Part shown: one piece after another, positions 47,130 through 58,000 of the stretch | Position numbering within the stretch: the stretch's first letter is position 1 | Layout of the letters: each line of letters begins with the position of its first letter | From: Tigriopus japonicus | Taxonomy: Eukaryota; Arthropoda; Copepoda; Harpacticoida; Harpacticidae | Length of the DNA: 64,000 nt | Direction of reading: 5' to 3' | Assembly: GCA_010645155.1 (NCBI GenBank) | Contig: CM021322.1 | Span: forward strand, 9,960,334-10,024,333 | Made by a program: the position numbers and the translations under genes | Notes under the pieces: model-generated | Databases searched by the model: none | Seen by the model: only the letters and a program-made list of their open reading frames with translations | What the model was told of the DNA's origin: nothing

Positions 47130-47432
47130 ATGAAGGAACATGCCATGGACCTGTTATTGGATCGTTTCGTGGAGACCTTCGAGACAATTTTTCGACAGGT
47201 CTATCATTTACACCTGGGTTTGAAATTGTTCCAAACCAACCAAATGGCCAACCATAAATTCTCGGCACGACATTGTTATTTCTTCAACCAAGAGGCCATC
47301 GATTGGAGCAAAATCAGACCGAGAAAAAGGTTTTCTACAGACTATGAAACGGATAAGTCTTTGATAACAGTCAACCATCCAGAATTTAAAATTTCACAAC
47401 ATCATTCGATTAAGATCACGTTGAGACATTAG
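47130..47432 (+). CDS. hypothetical 100-residue protein, head-to-head with XXYLT1
   Basis: An ATG at 47130 opens 100 codons on the plus strand. The first half looks coding-like (amphipathic LLLDRFVETFETIFRQVYHL, then HYFF/DWSKIRPRK-like sequence). The second half is less convincing. It starts 71 bases from the XXYLT1 ATG on the opposite strand, so a shared bidirectional promoter would be needed. No domain is recognised. It could be a chance frame or a first exon. Confidence 0.3.
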   Translation: MKEHAMDLLLDRFVETFETIFRQVYHLHLGLKLFQTNQMANHKFSARHCYFFNQEAIDWSKIRPRKRFSTDYETDKSLITVNHPEFKISQHHSIKITLRH

Positions 47433-47720
47433 AAACGATACTCTACGCTTTTTACGTAACTTTTACTCAGCAATTTTGATCGACATTTCCCCAGCCCAAA
47501 TGAAATCACGTAACCTCGAAACGGAACGAACGTAAGAAATGATGCACTCATCTTCAGCAATCTTTCATCTTCATTTCACGTAACACAAGTGAAAATGGGT
47601 TTGTCAATGTCTTAATTCTGATACAGTTGCCAAGGACATATTTGGGCTATTATACTAACATATATCTGTAAACATAAATGGTTCCCCGACGAACTTATCT
47701 TAAGTAGGGCAAAGTATTTT
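47433..47720. other. spacer downstream of the OATP gene
   Basis: AT-rich stretch downstream of the OATP stop (minus strand). No feature is recognised. Confidence 0.4.
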
Positions 47721-49766
47721 TCACAAGGTCACTTGTTTGGTCTCCAGTTCGATATCGACAAAGTCAATCGGGTCTTTTCCAAACCCAGATACCACAGATT
47801 TGTTATCGTCTTCGAATTCACTATCGTAAACTTTCAGGTCCCCAATGTAGTACCAGACCCCAACGTCGCACAGGAAGCCCAAAAACATACAGATAGTCAT
47901 CATTCCAAATAGATAGTGCCTCATCAAATCGGTATCGTAGACAAGGCAATTGGTCGTCTCTCCACATTTTTCGGCCCATACCTCACAAGTACTATCAATG
48001 AGGGCTCCAACCAAAATAGGACTTGGAAGAAACACTAGCAAACTGAAGACAGACACTTGTAGTGTCAAGCTCGCTGCTTTATCCTGAATATCGATCATTC
48101 GCAACGATATCAACATGTTAGGGACACGGGCTGAGGCTCCCACTGCGGCAATGATGAGGAGAATACCGAGGGCGCCATAAAAGACACCCTTGCATTCATA
48201 AGGGCAATATCCTTCCACGGCGGAGGAAATGACTGGGGAAGTCTCATCGAGGAACTTCAGTGGTCGCACAACGTCACCCTCTGAGGTTTGATCCTTCTTC
48301 AAATCCCACCAAGGTTTGGCTCGAGAGATTTTTTCCCGTTCAGAATGAGCGGCCACACACGAGCAGTCTTCAAAGAACTTCTTTTTCTTGCCGTCTTCAA
48401 GGACTTCAACTTGAGAGCTTTTGCAACCGGCGTGACAGGGTGAAAAGAAATTTGTCTGTCCGTCCATTGAGCAAATGGGATGGAAGTCAACGGAAGCACA
48501 TTGGCATTCATTGTTGCACGGCAATACGTTCCCCTGAGTGGTCACGCCAGATATGCTCAATTTGGGACAAGATAGGAATAAGAGAGAAGCCACAGCCAAA
48601 ACGCCCAACCCCGCAACGATGGCACAATAGCCAGCTAGGGCCTTGGCTGAGGGTTTCTTCTTGCCCACAATATAGCCTGAGATCAGCATGCCAATTGCGG
48701 TAGGTAAGGCATTCGCCAATCCGCCCAAACCACCTCCCTTGGATGCATTTTGTCTAAAGTGGTATTCTAAGTACTTGGGCATGAAAGTTCCGAGGCCAAT
48801 GAATCCGAAGAGCACGAACACGGTGGAAAACACGTTTAACATCCAGACCTTGTTGGTCAGCAGTCTTCGGGTGACCCCATAGAGTTCTTCAAGCCACTCT
48901 TGAGCAGTTTCGGGGTCTTTGCCCCGTTGCTCTTGAATCATTTTTGCGTCAGAGGTGCTGGACGGTAATCTTTGGGGAAACAGGGTAAGAAATGGTGACG
49001 ACACCAGTAAGAGAACTCCAACGATGATAAATCCAATCCACCACGCTCCCAACCATCTTGGATCGTTCAGATCAAAGTCTGGCGTCTTGGAAGGATTGAT
49101 GTAAATGGCCAACATGGAGGCTCCAAGAATATAACCCAATGTTGGACCAAGGGTCCTCGAGCAAAGGATTATACTTAGTCTGAAGGGTGAATCGGTCTTG
49201 TCCGAATTATCGTCGACATAGGGAATTCCAAACGAGTAGAAAAAGGACACGCCAATACCCATGAGGAAAATTCCCATGAAAATGATGGCCAGACTGCCCA
49301 GATCTTTGGTGGCCTTTCCACTGGCACATGAATCTGCTCTGGTTCCATTGACGAGACAAGTATCGCTATCGAAGTTCACATTGCTTTGCTCTTGTCTCAG
49401 CTCGTACGATTTGTCCCCGAAAAAGTGAGGCAACGAGATCATGAAACACCCAAGGGAGCCCAACATTATGGCCAGACCCATGTACAAGGGTCGTCGCTTA
49501 ACACGTCCGACAAACGGTAAGGCAAATATAAAAAAGATCTGACTGATTTCGTTGCCGGAATAGAGCCAAGCCGCGTCTTGGGACTTCAATCCGAATCTCT
49601 TCTCAACTGTTGACAAGACCACTGACAGATATGAAAACATCATAGTTTGAAAGATGCCCGTCGCCACATATAGGGCAAGGTACAGTTTAGCGGAGGCCCA
49701 TTTCCGAAGGTAAGTGGGCCGCCAGTTGAACAAACCACATGATGTGGCTTTTTCTTCTGGGGTCAT
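47721..49766 (-). CDS. organic anion transporting polypeptide (OATP/SLCO family)
   Basis: A plasma-membrane transporter of the OATP family (SLCO, major facilitator fold) that moves amphipathic organic anions, hormones and xenobiotics. The 681-residue frame is uninterrupted. It shows about twelve hydrophobic segments, starting at LYLALYVATGIFQTMMFSYL. The OATP signature DPRWLGAWWIGF (about residues 233-246) lies before TM6. The large extracellular loop between TM9 and TM10 has the Cys-rich Kazal-like domain (CNNECQCASVDFHPICSMDG, about residues 410-450). A GLGTFMPKYLEYHF-like stretch and the final YYIGDLKVYD tail also fit. Family members are usually 650-720 residues, so it is full length. The ATG at 49766 gives a short cytoplasmic N-terminus typical of the family. 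The lack of introns is unusual beside its intron-bearing neighbours. Which paralogue it is cannot be told by eye. Confidence 0.95.
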   Translation of the reverse strand: MTPEEKATSCGLFNWRPTYLRKWASAKLYLALYVATGIFQTMMFSYLSVVLSTVEKRFGLKSQDAAWLYSGNEISQIFFIFALPFVGRVKRRPLYMGLAIMLGSLGCFMISLPHFFGDKSYELRQEQSNVNFDSDTCLVNGTRADSCASGKATKDLGSLAIIFMGIFLMGIGVSFFYSFGIPYVDDNSDKTDSPFRLSIILCSRTLGPTLGYILGASMLAIYINPSKTPDFDLNDPRWLGAWWIGFIIVGVLLLVSSPFLTLFPQRLPSSTSDAKMIQEQRGKDPETAQEWLEELYGVTRRLLTNKVWMLNVFSTVFVLFGFIGLGTFMPKYLEYHFRQNASKGGGLGGLANALPTAIGMLISGYIVGKKKPSAKALAGYCAIVAGLGVLAVASLLFLSCPKLSISGVTTQGNVLPCNNECQCASVDFHPICSMDGQTNFFSPCHAGCKSSQVEVLEDGKKKKFFEDCSCVAAHSEREKISRAKPWWDLKKDQTSEGDVVRPLKFLDETSPVISSAVEGYCPYECKGVFYGALGILLIIAAVGASARVPNMLISLRMIDIQDKAASLTLQVSVFSLLVFLPSPILVGALIDSTCEVWAEKCGETTNCLVYDTDLMRHYLFGMMTICMFLGFLCDVGVWYYIGDLKVYDSEFEDDNKSVVSGFGKDPIDFVDIELETKQVTL

Positions 49767-50740
49767 CTTTGGGGAAACAAGATACGATTCACTGACCTTC
49801 GTTAGAGCTCCATGTAGACTTCACCAACAGGAACAGATCCGTGCTCAAAAGTTTTATAACTGGCCCACTATGACCTACGTATGGCAGTGAACATTCAACG
49901 AGGTAACATGCATTGGTTGCGCCGCAGCTAATAGTACCACCTTTAGACTGCATGTGAGACGCTCAATGGTCTCACCACTCTCAAGTACGACGTACAGTTT
50001 GCACACCCGAGTTTAAAAGGATCTGCACATGGCTTAGACTGACTGAGTGCCTGAGGACTTTTATTTAAACCGAGCCCTCATGTAAGTGTGTGTATTGTTC
50101 AATGTGTGGGAGATGAGGCAGGCCTGGACAACTTCCTCTTTGAATCGTTTCATTGGAAATAGGACTCCTTTATTTGTAGTAGAAAGACCAAACGACACTT
50201 CTTTTGATGAGATTATGTTTGATTTTGTAATCTTGATTCAAATTGAGCTGAACATAAATTTGTGAATGTGAAATGAGCGGAAAGTGGTTGAATGGCAAAT
50301 TATAGGAGTTATGCTTGGGTGCTTGGAGTAAATCTGGACATGCAAACAAAGGCACCCAAACATGATTTCATAAATAAATTGAATGACAATCGAGGATTTC
50401 TATAATAAGATTTAATATTTCACTCTGTTCATGCTTATTGTGATCGAAAAGGGCATCGAATACGTTGCTGATGCCAATTTAACAGCCCAGCGAATAATCA
50501 CACACACATATATCTATATCGGGACAGTTGAGGGCTTTTTCGGCTCTCCCATCAAGGATCCGACAAGGCATGTAGTTAACAGAACTCTACGATGCTTGTA
50601 CAAAATGTGTCAAGAAAATGCAGTACGACACTGGGTTTTCTTTGTCAGACCATGAGTTTTTTTGGTGTGAGATGCGATCAACCCCTCTCATGAGAGACCT
50701 CCGGATTGGGAGTGGTTACTGGTTTCGGAGTAGTTCAAGC
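49767..50740. other. spacer between OATP and the C/EBP-gamma-like gene
   Basis: Contains the presumed OATP promoter and 5' UTR (49767 to about 50050) and the 3' flank of the minus-strand bZIP gene. A minus-strand AATAAA at about 50168-50173 could serve the bZIP transcript. No gene is seen. Confidence 0.45.
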
Positions 50741-52218
50741 TCATCTGGTCCTGAAACGATGAAATGGAGAAAAAGGTCGATTAAAAGGTGCTCGGAGGAA
50801 AGCGGATCCATCTTGGGAATCCGAAATTGAAGCTTGGGTTGTGGCACCAATCTGGTAGCAAACCTTTTTATCATTGTTGAACTGGTCATCCTCGTCGTCA
50901 TTGAGAAGATTCTTGATGTCCAGGTCGTCTAAACATAATCCGTGTGAGGAACCTGAGGCAATACACATAAATTATGGATCATTGAAGAGATCAAACTGAG
51001 ATCTCTTAAATATGATGAACGCCATGAGGAGCTGTGTATTTGAAGTGAGGTGAAAATACTACTTAAAAGGACTAATACATTTCTTATTTGCATTTATTTC
51101 AGGTTTCGGCAAGCTTTTTATGAATCGAATTTGATGCAAATGGATGGAAATTGTTAATAACCTCATTGAAGCATAACCAGAAATTAAAGAAGCCATTGGC
51201 ACAAAAAAATTTTTGAGGAAAAAATGCTTAAATTACGTATTCTATTAAAAGCTTAGTTAAGAATGTGACATAGATTTGATTTTTCAAGATATAAAATGCA
51301 AAGTAAGTGGTTTTTCGCTTGTTTGTGCGTTTTAGACTTTTGGCCCATGGAAATGTTAAAAAGTGGATGGAAAAGCTCGGAAGAATGACAATGTTTCAAT
51401 TGAACTTCAGCTACACAATGATGATCAGCAAATAAGTTTCACGCTAGATGTATTTTTTATTTAAACACTAGAAGCGCTAAATTGGGGCCTATTCTTGTAA
51501 GATTGAATAAAATGTGATTACGTATTAAACAAACCAGTCACTCGGAAGACAGTTGTTCTAAACCCATGTACTAGAAAGCCATTTTGAACAGATCTTTAAA
51601 AGGTTTGTGTTCGCGCTTCTAAGGATATCTCAAACAAAATTAGTTACTTTACAATCAACATTAATCTTCAATTGAGGCCTTAATATAGATTCGATTTGCT
51701 TCTTTAAGAATAACAAGGGATGTAGCAAGAATTTGTCATGGCAAAAATAATTTACCAAACGCGTTATTATCACTTGAAATTGAGTTCCTGATATGATTAT
51801 CTGATAAGTAATTTCTGTACTAAATATATTTTTTTTTCAATTGATGCTTTGGGCTTCGTTTAAAGACCCTTTCCGTCCATCACTACAAAAATTCAAGTCA
51901 GATTCGGCCTTGTCTTCATCAACCAGATCTCTCCTTTCTAATACATGTTATACGCACAGAAATCTTTTCGAAAGACCCACCTGCATGTGCCATAAAGATG
52001 TCTTTGAGGAACGTGAGCTCCTTGGACAAGAGCTTGATCCGTTCCTCCAGCATCTCGTTCTCTGTCTTGAGTTTCGTGACCCTTGTGTGGGTCTCTTGGG
52101 CTCTTTGGCGGGCTTTTTCCCGCGATCGCTTCACGGCCTCATTATTCCGGGCTCTTCGGGACAGATATTCATTGTCCCCATTGCCATTGCCACTTTGAGA
52201 GTTCTTACGTGGACCCAT
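50741..52218 (-). CDS. C/EBP-gamma-like bZIP transcription factor (CEBPG/Irbp18 type)
   Basis: A short bZIP factor. CEBPG and insect Irbp18 lack long activation domains and work as dimer partners of other C/EBP and stress bZIPs. Exons 52218-51981 and 50952-50741 join in phase 1 (donor GCAG|GTGGGT, acceptor CCTCAG|GTTCC) to 149 residues. The start is the first ATG (MGPRKNSQSGN). A GTGTTACAG|GGGGAC acceptor about 36 bases upstream implies a spliced 5' UTR. The basic region contains SRRARNNEAVKRSREKARQR, with the C/EBP core N-N-x-A-V-x-x-S-R. The leucine zipper follows (VTKLKTENEMLEERIKLLSK, then ELTFLKDIF). The FLKDIFMAHAG end matches C/EBP-gamma rather than C/EBP-alpha or beta. The second exon adds an acidic stretch (DDLDIKNLLNDDEDDQ) and a polar tail. 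It lies head-to-head with the larger C/EBP gene at 59835. Confidence 0.9.
50953..51980 (-). other. intron of the C/EBP-gamma-like gene
   Basis: A 1.0-kb AT-rich intron with no recognised content. Confidence 0.7.
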
Positions 52219-54104
52219 GGTCTCTAAATTTAGTCCAAATGTCTGAATGTCCCCCTGTAACACGCACTAACACAATTAAGAAAGATGAATTATATGAACA
52301 CTTCACAAGTTTATCAAGCTTGAACTGGTGAACAACTACTAGATTCAAGAAGAACCAAACACGAGGAATGGCGCAATACTTCTACAAAGAAGACTAAGGC
52401 TACGTGTCTTAGATGGCTGGAATTTTCTTTGAACAACAACTGTATGATGCAACTTACCTCTGAAGGGTCAAATGTGGAGTGAATGATTCAACAAGGGAGG
52501 ATTTGAGGTCTCAGTTCAGAGAGATGACGCAATATTGAACAATTTCCACTGCCCAGATGAGTGGTGTTCCATGTATTTGTTCTGGGGGCTCCAGTCGCAA
52601 GATAGATAACAATAGCTGAAATGTGACCAGCCTAGTTCAGCCATTTCGGCCGTAATTCCAGGTTGACAAGCCAAACCTCGGTTGAGATAGCAACAAACCT
52701 GGCTGGACTTTAAATTCGTGAAAGCCTTTATTGAAGGCGCAATATGCCTGACCATTTGATGTCATGAGACCATGGCCTGGTGGGTTTAGGAGGGTCTTTT
52801 ATTGGGGGTTTTTGTTGGCTGGTTGATGAGCCGTAGAAAGCTATTGCGCAATAGACGTAATATGGACTGGAGTGTTTCATTTTCAGTTGGGAGTTGGATT
52901 ATGGGGATCCTTACGTTTTTATGTGCAAGTAGCCAGATAATTGATGAGCTTTTGGATTATAAGTTAAATTTTTTAATGCATAAGAACATTCAGATTTTGG
53001 GGGGAACACATTGGCGTGTAAAAAATGTTTACATTTTGATTCAAGAGATGGCGTTTGTGAGACAACTTAGAATTTTCTAGCCGCCCACTAGTGCCCTCTA
53101 CATTGCACATGTTACACAATTAGGTAAAATAAAGAAGCTCTTGTAAGGTAAAATCGGTAAAATACCTAAAAATAGGACAAAGAAGGCTATTTTATAAATC
53201 TCAACTTTTGCTGAAAGAGGGTTTGATCCAAATCCCAAAAACGACAGTCTGATGAATCAAAAAAAGGTCATCAATTCTTCCTTGTCAAAACAAAACATTC
53301 CCGAATTAGAAATGAAATGTGACATTTTCATTTTGTACAAATCAACCCCTTTTTCTGTAATAACCATTTTCCCTAGAAATCTGTACTCCTAATTAAATGA
53401 GATGTGACTCATATCTTGCATGTCTTAAATATAACCTAGGACAATTTATGGTTTGAGTCGGGCATTTACGGAATAAGTCTTAGTTCTTCAGAACAGCAAC
53501 CAGCAAAGTTTGAGTGGGATCAAAACGTCACAGTTGCTCAAACCTCAGCAAATTCAAAAAAGGAAAGGTTCAGGAAAAATAAAAGAAATTGTTTATAAAC
53601 ATCAGAAATCTAAGGTAAATCAAACTATCCCTTCCCTAATCCCCACTATCCTTCGTTTCGAAGGACCACATTATTTTGTCCGTGAAATCAAACTTTAGAC
53701 ATTTTCTAAAGAAACTACTCAACAATCACTTTTTACTTGTTTTATTGAAACATTGAACAGAAATGCAGTTTTGAAAAAAATAACTAATGGTTAGCAATAT
53801 ACTTATAATATTAAGAACACAAATTAGCAAGAAACATGCCTTGACGTCCTTGAAGCTATTGGGCATATGTATAAACATAAAAGGATATCTTTCATTATCA
53901 AAGAAATGAAAGAATGTTACCTAGCCCGAAAGCATGATTGCTAGACAAGGTATGTTCATCCTCGCTCAAAAGCAGGACGCGAATCATACAAGTGAATGTC
54001 CAGCGCAAACTTTTGCACGATATGACGACTAGGGAGCGAATTCCCATTCGGTGAAAGCAATCACTACCCATAGCTTTTAAGGTTCTTTTGCATGTCGATC
54101 ATTC
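52219..54104. other. upstream region of the C/EBP-gamma-like gene
   Basis: Contains its 5' UTR, the implied UTR splice acceptor at about 52254, and presumably the promoter. No gene or clear mobile element is recognised. Frames at 52802-53080 and 53510-53698 lack motifs. Confidence 0.45.
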
Positions 54105-55092
54105 CTGATGAGTAGGGACAAGACCTTTAAACGAACAAACTTATTCGTCTTTTTTTATTTTTTTTCGTCTTTTTGACCTCTATTCGTCGCGAATTTTTTT
54201 CGTCTACTTTGGATTTTATTCGTCTTTTTTTGTCTAATCGGGCAATTTTATTCGTCTTTTCTCGTCTAATCGGGCAATTTTATTCGTCTTTTTTCGTCTA
54301 ATCGGGCAATTTTATTTGTCTTTTTTCGTCTAATCGGGCAATTTTATTAGTCTTTTCTCGTCTAATTGGCCAAAAGTTTGGATTTTCTTAGATTTCAAGC
54401 TCTTTAAGAGTTTTTTTTTTCAATTTTCCAAGCAAATAAAAACTTCGAAAAAAGTTCAACCCCACCAATTACAGGCCAATGTAATAAATTGATGGTCAAT
54501 TGCGGTTTTGTGCAAACAAAATACAATCCACACTTATAAATTAACTTGTACTCGTAGAATTGTTCGACAGGCATAGGGAGAAAAGATTACTATTGGGTTG
54601 AAAAAGCTTCCTGGCCATCAGAACAATTATTTGGTCTGCAAATCTGATTTAAGTATAGCTCTACTGAAAACGTTCCTTTAAAAGAGGCATTTTTTAACTG
54701 TTGGTTTTTATTTGACATATGCACTACTGGCTAATTCTTGCGCATTAGGTACTTCCTTTTTTTAACTTTCTAGATGTCGCCGTTTTTGCACAAGCAGACA
54801 GATTGGTCCCCATCACAAGGGACATACATTTCGTCTAATTTGTGGGAGCAGTTTTAAACGTCTTTTTTTGTCTGTACGGGCATTCAATTTTTCTTCTTTC
54901 TTATAAGCCAGTTTTATTCGCCTTTTTGGGAAATTAATTTGATTTTCTACGTCTAACAAGTATTTTTTCCGTTTTTTTCGTCTTATGGGAACTTTTATTC
55001 GTCTTCTTTCGTTTAATCGGTCAATTTCATTCGTCTTTTTTCGTCTAATCAGGCAATTCTATTCGTCTAGACTTCCTGTCCCTACTGACGAG
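54105..55092. mobile_element. hAT-type MITE (972 bp) with TTCGTCT minisatellite
   Basis: Flanking 8-base repeats CTGATGAG (54105-54112) and CTGACGAG (55085-55092) match at seven of eight positions. The element (54113-55084) starts TAGGGACAAGAC and ends with the near-inverse TAGGGACAGGAA, fitting the hAT superfamily. Both ends run into TTATTCGTCT repeats; the left block is a regular 32-base tandem array. No transposase ORF is present. It lies between the two C/EBP genes. Confidence 0.85.
54241..54368 (+). repeat. 32-bp tandem repeat
   Basis: Four copies of a 32-base unit beginning GGCAATTTTATTCGTCTTTT start at 54241, 54273, 54305 and 54337, with only a few differences. Degenerate relatives lie at about 54140-54240 and again at about 54960-55075, near the other end of the same MITE. 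Confidence 0.9.
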
Positions 55093-58000
55093 TAAAACGT
55101 CGGTTTATTGTGACGATTAGATGTTGAGTAAAACTAAGGAAGCTCATGGGAAAGAAGCGTCGACGCAGTCACGTTGTTTGGCTTTTTCGAAGCTTCAAAT
55201 GTTGGCCGTTGTTGTCCCCACCATCAATCAGGAAGTTCAAGTTATGAGTAAAGTCGATTTTGCAATCAGTTTACCTAGATCATGACAAAAAAGATCGATC
55301 CAGTCATTGAATTATAAAATGAAATAGATTCAAGCCTTTCCATGGATATTTTTTCGATCAAAGTCTCCTATTTGCTGTATTTTTTTCTCTTGCACTCCCC
55401 GGTATGTTTTTGATTTTTTAAAGCTTCATGGTAAAGCTACCGTCGCTAGTGTTCTCACGACGCTTCTTTCACATGAGCTTCTGTAAGTAAAACTATTTGT
55501 AAAAAGTAACTTGTTACAAGATGTTTCTTATGAAGCATCGCGCGGAGGATGCTTTTTGATGTACAAAATTTTTGCACATCAAAATTGATGTACATCAGTT
55601 TTTGTTCATTAAGGAAGCGTTTGAATTTCCCAAAATAAAAAAATATATATTTTCAAAAAGTCTAACAACCGCCAAGAAAAGCATATATGAAAAGTGTGAA
55701 CATTTGAAAAATTAGATCAAATTAGGGTAAAGTATTTTTTTTGTGTATGTAAAAATCTTGAGATTCACGCAAAGCACGGATACAAAACAGTTAAATCAAG
55801 GATAGCATAACGATTTCGACCCAAACCCCATAAAAATTGCTTTAAGACGTCCATCACTCCACAAATCAAAAAAAAAATCTTTGGATTTGGGAAAATCTAC
55901 CTAAAATCAACGTATATCATGTTACGTCAGATCTAATTGTTTATGAATATTACAAAATTAGTTCGTTTTTAAGAAAACATCCAGCCGATGCAACGAATGT
56001 TCGAAAGTGCTTCCTTCTAAACGGATTCGTGATTTTGCAGAAATATTGCTTTTCGTGTTGTTGAACTTCTATCTTTTATGTACTTATGAAACAAACGTTT
56101 TTCAGAGTACCTAGGTTTTTTTGGTTCTGTGAGTGGGATTTAATTCCACGTCATCAATTTACATGATTTTACATTCATGCAACCATTTATATCGCAAAGC
56201 TATGAAGTGTTTATTGCCTTCCAACACATCGACCATTCATAACGTCAATGTTTAAAAGTTTACTTTTTCAAACCAATTTCATTTGTGGTTTATTTTCATC
56301 CTCCCGTTAAATAACCCTTGATATTGATGGTTCCCTCTTCCAGACATTTTTTATTTTTTGTAGTACCTACATATGTTCCCGATCTCAAAACACAGTTCGG
56401 ACCAGAAAAAGCCACCAAACTGACGCATGGAAGACTCACGTCAACGCTAGACACAGTGTGGATCCCTCCTCTAGGAGTCTACCTGATGACTTGACAGTGT
56501 CTGCCATTTTTTCTTCTTCTCGCCATTCCGCTCCGAACTTGCACCAGTAGTTTCACAGGTTTTTCTCCATTCTCAAGCTGTTTCCCGAATCCCAACCCAG
56601 CGACATCGACCACTTTGTGGTGAAAGTTTCGTTTCCTTCTCATTCGTTGGATAGAAGCGAGCAAGCAAGCTGTCTTGGTTGTTCGTTCCTATACATACAG
56701 AGTACGTACGTACGCAATTCGCTCGGGTGTTCAGGCCTCGATTCCAGGTGGACGAAATGAACTCGTCGAGGAAGAAAACGAAGCAAGTCTGGATAGATGG
56801 ATGGATAGATGGATGGATGGAGAGGACCATGTTCGCTTCCAATGGAGGGCGGAGGATGAATAACTCACCATGCACGTTCAACTTTCAGAGGGACTGGCGA
56901 ACGAATAATGATCGATGTTCACTTGAATTGATAGTTATGTCACTGAGACATGGGTAGGAAGAATTTGAGGTCTTTCGGGTACATTGCTCAAAAGCTGCGG
57001 AGTGGCTGAGTTAGAAAATGTTGGTATTTGCTCTTTTTCCCATGGATTCAGTCAAAATTAATTTGATTTTTTTTTGAAAGAACACATTCGAATATCTTTT
57101 AACAAAATTAAAGAGGCAATGGGAGGTCGTGTGCAGGAACAAGGAAAGATGAACCAGATGGATAAATCATCATGCATATTCAAGAGCTTGAAAAAATTAA
57201 AAACTTAATAATATACAAAATAGAACATTTGGTGTTGGATAGGAACCCGAAATGTAAGAACCGAGCCATTGTTCTGCTCATCTTCAACATTAACCATGTG
57301 ACAGATGTACTCTTTGTGGTTAGTACTATGGTGAGATTTTTTGTTGTTAATTGGGATGCACTTTGTACGCAAATAAAAATGCAAGAAAGGGTACACAAAA
57401 GCTTATGTTAGGCAAGTGCAAGAGTTCTGGTTGTAGGCATTTCTTTGTATTAAAATGAGTCAGGCCCAAGGTGTTCTGATAAATCAAATTTGCATTTATT
57501 GTTGATTACCTCAAAACACTCTCGGGGCGAAAAATTAACACCTTAATCCGTGTTGGAACATATAACGAAACGAATATGTTATTGATAACTACTAAAAGTA
57601 TGAAAGTGAAGATTAATTGTTATAGTTATAAATGGGTTTTCAACTCCTTGAGGGTGCAAAAATATCCTTTAGTCATTTGAGAAAAAAGTCATGTTTTGGC
57701 AAAGTTATTTTCGTGTTCAAAACCGTCAATCCCCCTATTTTCTTGTTATCTTTTCCACAGATATGAAAAAAGGATTATAGTTTACTAATTTTTGCAATTA
57801 ACAATGAAAAGCACCACAAAAATCGAATGAAACATACATATATAATAAAGCCGTTGCCTTAAAGCTGTTCATAATTTGGCAAAATCTTTGTAATGCTTTA
57901 ATACTTTCTGATGCAACTGAATATAATGAGTACATAACAATTTAACCTATAATAATGACAAGCGTCACACGTCCTCGTGTAAGTATTCTTTGCTTATGAT

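Noticed and set aside
52219..52263. Upstream start for the C/EBP-gamma-like protein (LQGDIQTFGL)
   Set aside because: It begins with GTG and spans a splice acceptor (TTACAG). The ATG at 52218 fits the family better.
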